Under the pieces are notes generated by a model. The model was not told where the DNA came from. It saw nothing but the letters and a program-made list of their open reading frames with translations, and did not search any database. DNA of 58,749 bases from NCBI RefSeq assembly GCF_004403305.1, contig NZ_SOHE01000040.1, positions 10,679 through 69,427 of the forward strand. Direction: 5' to 3'. Shown in pieces: positions 43,693 through 52,303 of this stretch; positions within the stretch are counted from its first letter, which is position 1; every line of letters begins with the position of its first letter. This DNA comes from Cryobacterium frigoriphilum (GTDB taxonomy: Bacteria; Actinomycetota; Actinomycetes; Actinomycetales; Microbacteriaceae). A program made the position numbers and the translations under genes.

Positions 43693-45087
43693 ATGTTTGT
43701 GGGCATCACCAACACACCGCGAAATTACGCCTGGGGATCCCCGACCGCGATTGCGACGCTGCTCGGTCGCGAGCCGTCCGGTCAGCCGGAGGCCGAGCTC
43801 TGGCTTGGCGCGCACGCCGGATCGCCCGCCGTCATCACACACCCGGAACGGGTGAATGGCGCCCAGAACCTGCTGGAGTGGATCACAGCCGACCCCGAGA
43901 CGGCGCTCGGGTCGGCGCTCGCGTCGACCGCGCCGACGGATGCCGCGGGCGGCCCCGAGACGCCGGCCGAGGCATCCGCTGCCCCGCATCTGCCGTTCCT
44001 GCTGAAACTGCTCGCCGCGGCCGCGCCGCTGTCGCTTCAGGCCCACCCGAGCACGGAGCGCGCCCGCGCCGGCTTTGCGCTGGAGAACGCCGCCGGTATT
44101 CCGGTGCAGGCCGGAAACCGCAACTACCGCGACCCGTTTCACAAGCCGGAGCTGATCTTCGCGCTGAGTGAGAACTTCGAGGCGCTCTGCGGGTTTCGCG
44201 GGCTGGCCGAGATTCACCGCATCATCGAGGAGCTGCGCGCCCTCGACGTGGCCACCGAAGATCCGCAGTCCGGGGCGATCGACGCTCTCGAGCAGCATCT
44301 GACCGCACCCGACCCCCTGCAGAACACCGTGGACTGGCTGCTGCGCGACGGGCGCGGCGGCGACTCCGGCGAGGTCGCCTGGCTCGTCGAACGGGTCGTC
44401 GCGCTCGCCGACCACGCCGCGTTCCTCGCCGACGGGGGAGCGGTGATCTCGTTCGCCACGGAACTCGCGACGGTGCGGGAACTCGCTGCCGCCTACCCCG
44501 GCGACCCCGGAATCGTCATCGCCCTGCTGCTCAACCGGGTCACGCTGAAGCGCGGCGAGGCGCTCTACCTGCCGGCCGGCAACATACACGCCTACCTGTC
44601 GGGCCTCGGCGTCGAGATCATGGCGGCCTCCGACAACGTGCTGCGCGGTGGCCTGACGCCCAAGCACATCGACATTGACGAGCTGCTCGCCGTGCTCGAC
44701 TTCGTGCCGAGCCCGGTGCCGCGCCTCGCGCCGATCGAGCGTGCCCCCGGGGTGAACGTGTACCGGCCGGGCGTGCCCGATTTCGAGCTCGTTCACATTC
44801 AAGCGGATGCCCCGGTGCCGGCCCCGAAAGCCGGTTCCGATGGTGTCGCTTCGGGTGGTGCCGGCTCCGCTGACGCCGCCGGCTCCCTGACCGCGGCGGT
44901 GCCCATGCGCCAGGTCACCCTGCACGGTCCGGCGATCGCACTCTGCACGGCTGGCGGTTTTCTCGTGGCCGGGGCCGGGGCATCCGTCACCCTGAAGCGC
45001 GGCGAGAGCATGTACGTGACCCCCGACGAGGGCACCCTCACCTTCGCCGGCGCGGGCGAGGTCTTTCTGGCCACGACCGGCGCCTGA
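43693..45087 (+). CDS. manA: Mannose-6-phosphate isomerase, class I
   Basis: A 464-aa type I phosphomannose isomerase that links fructose-6-phosphate to mannose-6-phosphate and so to GDP-mannose. FVGITNTPRNYAWGSPTAIA opens the protein; LPFLLKLLAAAAPLSLQAHP carries the first zinc ligands, HKPELIFALS the glutamate, and LYLPAGNIHAYL the last His. The chain is about 70 aa longer than usual because of linkers rich in A, G, S and T near residues 80-95 and 375-400. GGAG lies 6 nt before the ATG at 43693. It would support GDP-sugar supply for the GT11 and other GTs. Confidence 0.93.
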   Translation: MFVGITNTPRNYAWGSPTAIATLLGREPSGQPEAELWLGAHAGSPAVITHPERVNGAQNLLEWITADPETALGSALASTAPTDAAGGPETPAEASAAPHLPFLLKLLAAAAPLSLQAHPSTERARAGFALENAAGIPVQAGNRNYRDPFHKPELIFALSENFEALCGFRGLAEIHRIIEELRALDVATEDPQSGAIDALEQHLTAPDPLQNTVDWLLRDGRGGDSGEVAWLVERVVALADHAAFLADGGAVISFATELATVRELAAAYPGDPGIVIALLLNRVTLKRGEALYLPAGNIHAYLSGLGVEIMAASDNVLRGGLTPKHIDIDELLAVLDFVPSPVPRLAPIERAPGVNVYRPGVPDFELVHIQADAPVPAPKAGSDGVASGGAGSADAAGSLTAAVPMRQVTLHGPAIALCTAGGFLVAGAGASVTLKRGESMYVTPDEGTLTFAGAGEVFLATTGA

Positions 45088-45184
45088 CCCGCGGGCCTCG
45101 GCCGCGCTGGGGTTGGGCGCAGGTGCCGCGGACCGACGTGACTGCCGCGCGGCGGCTTCGGCGGCTTCGGCGGCGGATGCCGCG

Positions 45185-45600
45185 GCGCAGCTACCGCGTT
45201 CCGGCGCAGCTACCGCGTTCCGGCGCAGCTACCGCGTTCCGGCGCAGCTACCGCGCAGCGTGGCCCGGATCGCGGCTGCGGGGCCGTCGCGGCGAGCTGC
45301 GCGGTACTAACGCCCCAGCGCGGTAGGCGCGCCTACCGCGCAGCGGCGCAACTACCGCGTTGCTCCTGCTGGCCCGGCCAGCGGGGTGGCGCAACCACCG
45401 CGTAACGGCGCAACTACCGCGTTGCGCGGCGTCGTCCGGTACTGGCCGGCGGATGCTGGGGCGCAACTACCGCGCAGCGGCGCAACTACCGCGTTGCTCC
45501 TGCTGGCCCGGCCAGCGGGGTGGCGCAACCACCGCGTACCGGCGCAATTACCGCGTACCGGCGCAGCTACCGCGTACCGGCGCAGCTACCGCGCAGCGTG
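45185..45600. repeat. 19-bp tandem repeat mosaic with a 72-bp duplication and a 24-bp palindrome
   Basis: The unit GCGCARCTACCGCG plus a 5-nt linker recurs at 45185, 45204, 45223 and 45242; at 45346; at 45389 and 45408; at 45461 and 45480; and at 45523, 45542, 45561 and 45580, always 19 bp apart within a run. A perfect 72-bp direct repeat occupies 45333-45404 and 45467-45538. GCGCGGTAGGCG and its exact complement form a 24-bp palindrome at 45318-45341. The 19-bp period is not a multiple of three, so the array is not coding. It follows manA. Confidence 0.9.
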
Positions 45601-45637
45601 GTCGGGGCCGCTTCGGTGGCGGATGCTCGGATCGAAC

Positions 45638-45840
45638 GTGCCCCGCGTGCCCCGCGTGCCCCTCGTGCGCCTCGTGCCCCTCGTGCGCCCGCAAGCTGCA
45701 CGGGCGCCGGAACCTGGCATCGCGTTGCGCGACGGAAAGCTGCGGGTGAGCCCGAAACGTGCAGCGCTGTGCCCTCGTGCGCGCCACGGCCGCACGGGCG
45801 CGTGGCCTGCCAGGCGCACGAGCAGTTGTGGGGCGCAGCA
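45638..45840. repeat. 9-bp tandem repeat running into a second type-a half-unit cluster
   Basis: A 9-bp unit (CCCCGCGTG, later CCCCTCGTG or CGCCTCGTG) repeats about five times at 45641-45685. A 25-nt type-a unit follows at 45684-45708 and an inverted one at 45813-45837, the same unit as the island at 4367-4620. CTCGTGCGC near 45772 pairs with GCGCACGAG at 45814-45822. No gene is seen between 45088 and 45980. Confidence 0.75.
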
Positions 45841-45980
45841 ACATCGAACGCCCGGAGAAACACCCGCGCGGGCTCGCGGGCGACGGGCCTCATTCAGCCG
45901 ACGGATGCTCGGGTCGGGCCGCACCCGAACGGTAGGCTCCTAGGGCGGCCCGTCGGGGCCACGGAGAGTGCGAGGGCATC

Positions 45981-46949
45981 ATGGCTTGGCTGGTAACCGG
46001 CGGCGCGGGATACATCGGATCGCACGTCGTGCGGGCATTTCTCGCGGAGGGCATTGACGTGGTCGTCATCGACGACCTCTCCAGCGGCCACGAAGAGTTT
46101 GTGCCGGCGAACGTTCCGTTCGTGCGTGGCTCGATCCTCGACGGCGGTCTGCTGCTCGACACTTTCGCCAACCACGCCATCACCGGCGTCGTGCACGTCG
46201 CCGGGTTCAAGTACGCCGGCGTGAGCGTGCAACGCCCGCTGCACACCTACGAGCAAAACGTGACCGCGACGGCCGTGTTGCTCGCGGCCATGGACTCCGC
46301 GAATGTGCGCCGCATGGTGTTCTCGTCGAGCGCCGCCGTCTACGGCACCCCGCACACCGACCTCGTCACCGAGGCCACGCCGAAGAGCCCGGAGTCGCCC
46401 TACGGCGAATCCAAGCTCATCGGTGAGTGGCTGCTGCGCGACATGGCGGTCGCGACCGGCCTGAACCACACGAGCCTGCGGTACTTCAACGTCGTCGGCT
46501 CCGGCACGGTCGACCTGCGCGACACCAGCCCGCACAACCTGTTTCCGCTCGTCTTCGATGCCCTGCTGGCCGGGCGCATCCCACGCATCAACGGCAACGA
46601 CTACGCCACGCCCGACGGCACCTGCGTGCGCGACTACATCCACGTGGCCGACCTGGCCGTATCCCACGTCGCCGCCGCGCGTCGCCTCGATGCCGGTGAG
46701 CCGATTGAAGCCGTCTACAACCTCGGCAGCGGCGACGGTGTGTCGGTCGGCGAAATCATGTCGACCGTCGCGGCCGTCACGGGCATCGACTTTCTGCCCG
46801 AGATCGCGCCGCGCCGCGCCGGGGACCCCGACCGCATCGTGGCGTCCGGTGACCTCGCGGCCCGCGATCTGAACTGGCAGATGCGCCACAGCCTCGACGA
46901 CATGGTGCGCACGGCGTGGGAGGCCGGCCAGGCAGCGCTGCCGGTCTGA
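45981..46949 (+). CDS. galE: UDP-glucose 4-epimerase (second copy)
   Basis: A 322-aa GalE-type epimerase. WLVTGGAGYIGSHVVRAFLA binds NAD, FSSSAAVYGTPHTDL and SPYGESKLIGEWLLRD carry the catalytic Ser, Tyr and Lys, and DGTCVRDYIHVADLAVSH is the conserved late block. GDP-mannose metabolism upstream (manA) and whiB downstream suggest a housekeeping copy, while the copy at 35784 lies inside the polysaccharide cluster. A GAGGGC site precedes the ATG and TAGGCT about 50 nt upstream is a -10 candidate. Confidence 0.93.
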   Translation: MAWLVTGGAGYIGSHVVRAFLAEGIDVVVIDDLSSGHEEFVPANVPFVRGSILDGGLLLDTFANHAITGVVHVAGFKYAGVSVQRPLHTYEQNVTATAVLLAAMDSANVRRMVFSSSAAVYGTPHTDLVTEATPKSPESPYGESKLIGEWLLRDMAVATGLNHTSLRYFNVVGSGTVDLRDTSPHNLFPLVFDALLAGRIPRINGNDYATPDGTCVRDYIHVADLAVSHVAAARRLDAGEPIEAVYNLGSGDGVSVGEIMSTVAAVTGIDFLPEIAPRRAGDPDRIVASGDLAARDLNWQMRHSLDDMVRTAWEAGQAALPV

Positions 46950-47045
46950 CGCGCGATCTAACGATTAGCCCCCCAAACGGGCCAGTTTGCGCGGTTGGGC
47001 GCGTCGCAACTCTCCATCCTGCGTTGAGGGTTTACGATTCCCGGC

Positions 47046-47076
47046 TTGACTCAATCGAATTACACCGGTGTAATTA
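47046..47076 (+). promoter_or_regulatory. whiB promoter with an 18-bp perfect palindrome between and over -35/-10
   Basis: TTGACT (47046-47051), a 17-nt spacer and TGTAAT (47069-47074) make a good promoter. AATTACACCGGTGTAATT (47058-47075) is a perfect palindrome lying in the spacer and over the -10. This is the classic position of a repressor site. The binding protein is unknown. Confidence 0.75.
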
Positions 47077-47130
47077 GGTGTGCGCACGTACGGTGCGTCG
47101 AAATCGGTGGGAGACAGGGTGGGAGACGAC

Positions 47131-47481
47131 ATGCACGATTCGGAGTCGCAATCCGCAGTTCCCGACGATTGGTTCGTCGATCCCGTACAACTCGGGGTTC
47201 CCGGAGTTCGGCGCTCAACGCCCCAAGACGACTCCGTTCGCGGCTCGGGCATCGTGCCCGACGCGACGCTCGCGTGGCAGACCGATTCGCTCTGCGCGCA
47301 GACCGACCCCGAAGCCTTCTTTCCCGAAAAGGGCGGCTCAACCCGCGACGCCAAGAAAATCTGCACGTCGTGCGAGGTGCGCGCCCAGTGCCTCGACTAC
47401 GCGCTGGCCAACGACGAACGCTTCGGTATCTGGGGCGGCCTCTCCGAACGGGAACGCCGCAAGCTCCGCAAACGCGCGTAG
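47131..47481 (+). CDS. WhiB-family iron-sulfur regulator (WhiB2-like)
   Basis: A 116-aa Wbl protein. Four cysteines (C55, C78, C81, C87) in the C-x22-C-x2-C-x5-C pattern bind a 4Fe-4S cluster, GIWGG (99-103) is the conserved turn that contacts the principal sigma factor, and the tail RERRKLRKRA is basic for DNA binding. The ATG at 47131 has GGGAG upstream. The promoter could also start a longer form at GTG 47080. WhiB2 orthologues control septation and envelope genes in actinobacteria and often sit near manA and glycosyltransferase genes, as here. The 47482-47599 gap holds only the next promoter. Confidence 0.9.
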   Translation: MHDSESQSAVPDDWFVDPVQLGVPGVRRSTPQDDSVRGSGIVPDATLAWQTDSLCAQTDPEAFFPEKGGSTRDAKKICTSCEVRAQCLDYALANDERFGIWGGLSERERRKLRKRA

Positions 47482-47584
47482 ACCTCCCTCGCCGTCGCTC
47501 GCCCGTCGCAGGTCCGTCACCCGGATGGGGGACGAATATCGGGCGCGCCCCCCGCGCCTCCCGGCCATGGCCGCCGCGGCGTTC

Positions 47585-47590
47585 TAGGCT
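47585..47590 (+). promoter_or_regulatory. -10 element for the large glycosyltransferase gene
   Basis: TAGGCT ends 9 nt before the ATG at 47600. The predicted leader is only 2-3 nt and holds no ribosome site. Confidence 0.45.
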
Positions 47591-47599
47591 AGGACCGAT

Positions 47600-50500
47600 A
47601 TGCAACCGAGAGTCACGGCCATCCTCGTCGCCCGCAATGGGGCGACTCACCTTGAGCGAACTCTCGAGGCCCTGCGTTCCCAAACCCGTCGGCCCGACAT
47701 CGTCATCATGGTCGATTGCGGCTCGACGGATGCCACGGGTCGCCTCATGGCCGACTACGGCCCCACCCAGCTGATCACCGCGGGCGCCGACCTGAACTTC
47801 GGTCAGGCCATCGCGACGGCGGTGCGCGTGACCGCCGCGCCGGAGAACGACCACGAGATGCTCTGGCTGCTCGCCCAGGACAGCGCTCCCGAACCGGGCG
47901 CCCTCGACGCGCTGCTGGGAGAGCTGGAGATCGCGGCATCCGTCGCCGTCGCCGGACCGAAGGTGCTCGACTGGGGCGCCGGCGAGTACATTCACGACTT
48001 CGGCGAATCCGTCACGCCGCTCGGCGCGACCGTGACCCTCGTCGAGAGCGAACTCGACCAGGGCCAGCACGACGGCATGAGCGACGTGCTCGCCGTCAGC
48101 GCCGGCGGCATGCTCGTGCGCCACACCGTCTGGCTGCAGCTCGGAGGCTTCGACCCGGCACTGCCGACCGTCGACGACTCCCTCGACTTCTGCATTCGCG
48201 TGCGCCTCGCCGGGTACCGGGTGTCGGTCGTCGCCGCCGCTCGTGTCACCTCCGCTGGGGCCGGCATCGCCGGCCCGAACCAGTCCTCTCGCGGCAAGCT
48301 GCGCCGCCGCCGGCTGCGCGCCGAACGCTCCGCCCAGCTGCACCGCCGGCTCGTCTACTCCCCGGCCTGGGCGCTCCTGTTCCACTGGCTCTCGCTGGTG
48401 CCGCTCGCTCTGCTACGTTCGCTCGGGCAGCTGCTGCGCAAGGAACCCGGCGCAATCATCGGTGAATTCTCGGCCGCGTTCGGGGCAGCCCTGCACGGGC
48501 TGCGAGTGCGCAGCTCCCGTAAACGCTTCGCGGCGACCCGGGTGCTCGGCTGGGCCTCGATCGCGACCCTGCGGGTGCCCTCCGTCGAGGTGCGGCGCCG
48601 GCACGCCCTGCAAAAAGAGGCCAGCCTGTTCATGGCCAGGGGCGACCGCCCCGAGATCCGCTTCTTCTCCGGCGGCGGCGCCTGGTCGGTGCTGACGGCC
48701 CTGGTCGTGGGCCTGGCCATCTTCGCGCCGCTGCTCGGCGCGTCGACACTGACCGGCGGCGGACTGCAGCCCCTCTCGGGCAGCCCGGCCGAACTCTGGG
48801 CCAACGTCGGCTACGGCTGGCGTGACATCGGAATCGGCTTCGTCGGCGCCGCAGACCCCTTCGCCGCGGTGCTCGCCGTACTCGGGTCGCTCTCGTTCTG
48901 GAACCCCTCGACCGCGCTCGTGCTGCTCTACCTGCTGGCCCTGCCGCTCGCCTCCCTCGGCGCCTGGCTCGCGGCCGCCCGCCTCACCGAACGCGGTGCC
49001 CTGCGCGCCGTCGCCGCGATCCTCTGGATCTTTGCCCCCACCTTCCTGAGCGCTCTCGCCGAGGGGCGGCCCGCCGCGATCCTCGTGCACCTGCTGCTGC
49101 CCTGGCTGTTCTTCGCCGGATTCGCCGCCGGCCGCTCGTGGTCGGCATCCGCTTCGGCGGCGCTGCTGTTCGCCGCGATCATCGCCTGTGCGCCCTCGCT
49201 CGCCCCCGCCCTGCTGCTGATCTGGCTCGTCGCCACGATCACGAGCGGGCGCAGCGTCATGCGCTACATCGGTATTCCGCTGCCGCTCATCGCCCTGGCC
49301 CTGCCGCTCGTGATCGACCAGAGCCTGCGCGGCACCTGGCTGGCGCTGCTCGCCGACCCGGGCGTGCCCGTCGCAAGCACCGAAGTCACCGGCTGGCAGC
49401 TGCTGCTCGGGTTCCCGTCGGGGCAGCTCGGCGGCTGGACCCCCATGCTGCAGGCACTCGGCGTGCCCGGCGCCGAGTATGTGATCGGCGCCCTCCTGGC
49501 CCCGATCGCCATTCTCGCCGTGCTCGCCCTGTTCCTGCCCGGCTCCCGCGCGGCGACGGTCGCCCTGGTCACCGCCGTGCTCGGCTTCGGCACCGCCTTC
49601 GCCGCCACCCACCTGTTCGTCGCCGCCGCCGGCGCGACGACGGTCAACGTCTGGGCCGGTTCCGGCCTCAGCCTGTACTGGCTCGGCCTGATCGGCGGCA
49701 CGATCCTCGCCGTGCGCGGGCTGCGCCGCTTCGCCTTCGCCCCCGCCGTCACCGCCGCGATCCTGCTCGTCATCGTCGCAGCCCCCCTGGCGGCGGCGAT
49801 CCCGCTCGGCACCTCCGTCGTCGCGGAGGGCATCGACCGCACCCAGCCGGCCTTCGTGTCGGCCGAGGCTCGGCTCGACCCCCGGGTCGGCACCCTGCAG
49901 CTCACGCCGCAGCCCGACGGCGGAGTTCTCGTCACCGTGCTGCGCGGCGACGGCGAAACCCTCGACAACCAGTCCACGCTCGAAAGCACCGACCGCACCC
50001 TCAGCGCGCAGCAGCGGGACCTCGCCGACCTCGCCGGCAACCTCGTCTCCCGCAGCGGATTCGATGCCGGCACGGCCCTGACCGAACTCGGCGTGCGCTT
50101 CGTTGTGCTGCAGCCCGCCGGCAGCGCGGCCGGAGTCGCGAGCGTCGACGGTCAGGTCGAGGCCTCGAGCGCCGGCGGTTCGAGCACCGATGCGTCCGAC
50201 ACGTCCGACTCGTCCGTCGTCACGACCGCGGACGCGGCGACGCTCGAGGCCGTCGCGACCGAACTGCGCACGGCGACGGCGCTCGACGCCAACGCGGCCC
50301 TCGCGCCCGTCGGCGACACCGCCTTCGGCCGACTGTGGCAGCACGAATCGCCGGCGGATGCCGCCACGACGGCGGCCATTCCGGCCCACGCCGGCGGGGC
50401 CTACGGCTACCTCACCCTGCTCGTCATGATCGTCGTCGTCGGCGCGACCGTGCTGCTGTCGATCCCGACCGGCGCCGGCCGGGAGGCCGTGCGCCAGGCC

Positions 50501-50818
50501 AACCGCGACGCCATCCGCCGCGCCAGCCGCACGAGCGTCAAGCAGAAGAAGCGCTTCGGACGTCTCACGGCACGCCGCGCGGCGACCCGTGTGCCCGCGC
50601 CGGTGCCCGACGCCAGCAGCCTGCCGCCGGAGAGTGCGCCCGGGCCCGAACCCGATCCCGATTTCGACGCGGATTCCGACAGTGATGCCGAGGCGTCCGA
50701 CTTCGATTCCGGAACGTCGATCCCCGACCACTTCGATCATCCCGACCGGGCGGCACAGCCCGACCAGCCAGCCACCGCATCACCCCGCAGTCCCGAGGAG
50801 CCCGACAATGCCCGATAA
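47600..50818 (+). CDS. Large membrane glycosyltransferase: GT2 domain fused to a polytopic and exported region
   Basis: A 1072-aa protein. Residues 1 to about 215 are a GT2 domain (TAILVARNGATHLERTLEAL, MVDCGSTDATG, WLLAQDSAPEPGALDAL). About 12-13 hydrophobic segments follow between about 350 and 740, then an extracytoplasmic domain of about 190 aa with an S/T/D-rich stretch, one more membrane segment (TLLVMIVVVGATVLLSIPTG), and a basic then acidic tail. It probably uses a cytoplasmic nucleotide sugar and acts on a wall polymer. It overlaps the DUF5719-type gene by 11 nt, and the pair next to whiB is a recurrent actinobacterial block. The substrate is unknown. Confidence 0.85.
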   Translation: MQPRVTAILVARNGATHLERTLEALRSQTRRPDIVIMVDCGSTDATGRLMADYGPTQLITAGADLNFGQAIATAVRVTAAPENDHEMLWLLAQDSAPEPGALDALLGELEIAASVAVAGPKVLDWGAGEYIHDFGESVTPLGATVTLVESELDQGQHDGMSDVLAVSAGGMLVRHTVWLQLGGFDPALPTVDDSLDFCIRVRLAGYRVSVVAAARVTSAGAGIAGPNQSSRGKLRRRRLRAERSAQLHRRLVYSPAWALLFHWLSLVPLALLRSLGQLLRKEPGAIIGEFSAAFGAALHGLRVRSSRKRFAATRVLGWASIATLRVPSVEVRRRHALQKEASLFMARGDRPEIRFFSGGGAWSVLTALVVGLAIFAPLLGASTLTGGGLQPLSGSPAELWANVGYGWRDIGIGFVGAADPFAAVLAVLGSLSFWNPSTALVLLYLLALPLASLGAWLAAARLTERGALRAVAAILWIFAPTFLSALAEGRPAAILVHLLLPWLFFAGFAAGRSWSASASAALLFAAIIACAPSLAPALLLIWLVATITSGRSVMRYIGIPLPLIALALPLVIDQSLRGTWLALLADPGVPVASTEVTGWQLLLGFPSGQLGGWTPMLQALGVPGAEYVIGALLAPIAILAVLALFLPGSRAATVALVTAVLGFGTAFAATHLFVAAAGATTVNVWAGSGLSLYWLGLIGGTILAVRGLRRFAFAPAVTAAILLVIVAAPLAAAIPLGTSVVAEGIDRTQPAFVSAEARLDPRVGTLQLTPQPDGGVLVTVLRGDGETLDNQSTLESTDRTLSAQQRDLADLAGNLVSRSGFDAGTALTELGVRFVVLQPAGSAAGVASVDGQVEASSAGGSSTDASDTSDSSVVTTADAATLEAVATELRTATALDANAALAPVGDTAFGRLWQHESPADAATTAAIPAHAGGAYGYLTLLVMIVVVGATVLLSIPTGAGREAVRQANRDAIRRASRTSVKQKKRFGRLTARRAATRVPAPVPDASSLPPESAPGPEPDPDFDADSDSDAEASDFDSGTSIPDHFDHPDRAAQPDQPATASPRSPEEPDNAR

Positions 50819-52259
50819 ATATGCGGTGACCCGCGGCATTGCGCGCATCGGCGGCCGTATTGTGGCCGGATTCGTGGTGCTCGCCGTCGCCGCCGGCGTC
50901 GTCACGGCCGCGATCGCACTGCCGTGGCCGACGTTTGAGGTGCCCCCGGCATCCGCGATTATCTCGCCGACGCCGAGCGAGCAGCAGCGGGTCTGCCCCG
51001 GGCCGGTGCTCGCCCTGGCCGAGGATTCCAGTCAGGCCCAGGCCGCGACATCCGTCGGCCGCGCCGAGTCCGTCTACGATGCCTGGTCGGAGGCCGCCGG
51101 CCTGGTCGACGTCACCGCGAGCGACCTCGACGCCGTCGACAACCTGTCCGCAGATGGCACGGCCGCACCCGAAGAACTCACGGTGCCCGCGCCGGAGGGC
51201 GCGACCGTCGCACCGCTCGTGTCGGGCAGCCAAAGCCAGGTGCTCGCGACCGAAACGCTCACCGGGCTCGCCGTCGCCGCCTGCGGCGAGGCCGCGAGCG
51301 ATGCCTGGCTGGTCGGCGGCTCGACCGACGTCGGCCGCAGCACCCTCGTCTTGCTCAGTAACCCGACCACCGTGCTCGCCACCGTCAGCCTCACCGTCTA
51401 CGGCGAGACCGGCGTCGTTGACGCCCCCGGAGCGTCGGGCATTCTCGTGCAGCCGGGGGAGCAGCGCGTCGTCTCGCTCGCCGGCCTCGCCCCGAACCTC
51501 ATCTCGCCGATCGTGAACGTGCAGTCGACCGGCGGACAGGTCGCGGCCACGCTGCAGCAGAGCAGCATTCGCGGCATCGAGCCCGGCGGTGTCGACCTGA
51601 TCGGCGCCACCGGCGTGCCAGCCCTCGAGCAGACCATCGCCGGGTTGAACGTGACCATCGAGCCGCTGCCGGAGCAGTCGGCCGATCCGGACGCGATTCC
51701 GTCTGTGCGCCTGATGGCCGTCGGGGACTCCCCGGCGACCGTGCAGGTCGGCGTGACGAGCGCCGCCGGCACCGCGGCGGGCAGCTCCACGCAGGTCGAG
51801 CTCGAGCCGGGAATCGCCACCCAGGTGCCGTTCCCCGAGCTCACCGTCGGCAGCTACTCGGTGCAGGTCACCTCCGACGCACCCGTCGTGGCCGCGGCCC
51901 GCACCTCGGCCGTCGGTACCGCCGGCCGCGACTTCGCCTGGTACCCGTCGTCGAACGAACTGGCCGGCGATTTTCTGGTCAGTGTCGCCGCAGGCCCCTC
52001 GCCGACCCTGCACCTTGTCAATACCGCGACGACGGATGTCGACCTGGTCGCCACCCCGACCTCGGGCGAGACCCTGCGCGTCACGGTGCCGGCCGGCGCC
52101 CGAGCCGATCTGCCGCTGGCCGCATCCGCTACCTATGTCGTGACCGGCGGTGAGACTACGATCGCCTCGGTCGGGTATGTTGGCGACGGTCAGCTCGCGT
52201 CGTTTGCGCTCAACCCGGCCGGCCCGCTCGCCGAGGCGATTCGGGTCTACCTGCACTGA
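50808..52259 (+). CDS. DUF5719-type membrane-anchored exported protein
   Basis: A 483-aa protein with one N-terminal membrane segment (IVAGFVVLAVAAGVVTAAIA, about residues 21-40) and a long extracytoplasmic part rich in beta strands, A, V, T and S. No catalytic motif is visible. The pattern and position after a large GT2 and whiB match proteins called DUF5719. It starts within the end of the glycosyltransferase gene (11-nt overlap, GAGGAG upstream), so the two are probably made together and may form a complex at the membrane. Confidence 0.8.
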   Translation: MPDKYAVTRGIARIGGRIVAGFVVLAVAAGVVTAAIALPWPTFEVPPASAIISPTPSEQQRVCPGPVLALAEDSSQAQAATSVGRAESVYDAWSEAAGLVDVTASDLDAVDNLSADGTAAPEELTVPAPEGATVAPLVSGSQSQVLATETLTGLAVAACGEAASDAWLVGGSTDVGRSTLVLLSNPTTVLATVSLTVYGETGVVDAPGASGILVQPGEQRVVSLAGLAPNLISPIVNVQSTGGQVAATLQQSSIRGIEPGGVDLIGATGVPALEQTIAGLNVTIEPLPEQSADPDAIPSVRLMAVGDSPATVQVGVTSAAGTAAGSSTQVELEPGIATQVPFPELTVGSYSVQVTSDAPVVAAARTSAVGTAGRDFAWYPSSNELAGDFLVSVAAGPSPTLHLVNTATTDVDLVATPTSGETLRVTVPAGARADLPLAASATYVVTGGETTIASVGYVGDGQLASFALNPAGPLAEAIRVYLH

Positions 52260-52303
52260 TCTGACCTGTGACCGTTCGTGACCGTGACCCCTTGGAGCCA
52301 TCC

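Noticed and set aside
45185..45600. CRISPR-like look of the 19-bp repeats
   Set aside because: Spacers are only 5 nt and near-identical, repeats are contiguous, and no cas gene is nearby.
45386..45943. Open frame of 185 codons across the repeat mosaic
   Set aside because: It crosses 19-bp repeats in changing frames and ends in arginine/alanine-rich text; it exists because the repeats lack stops.
48413..50740. Very long open frame on the minus strand opposite the large glycosyltransferase
   Set aside because: It mirrors the GC-rich third positions of the plus-strand gene; the translation is R/G/E/D-rich without any domain, while the plus strand has clear GT2 motifs and membrane segments.
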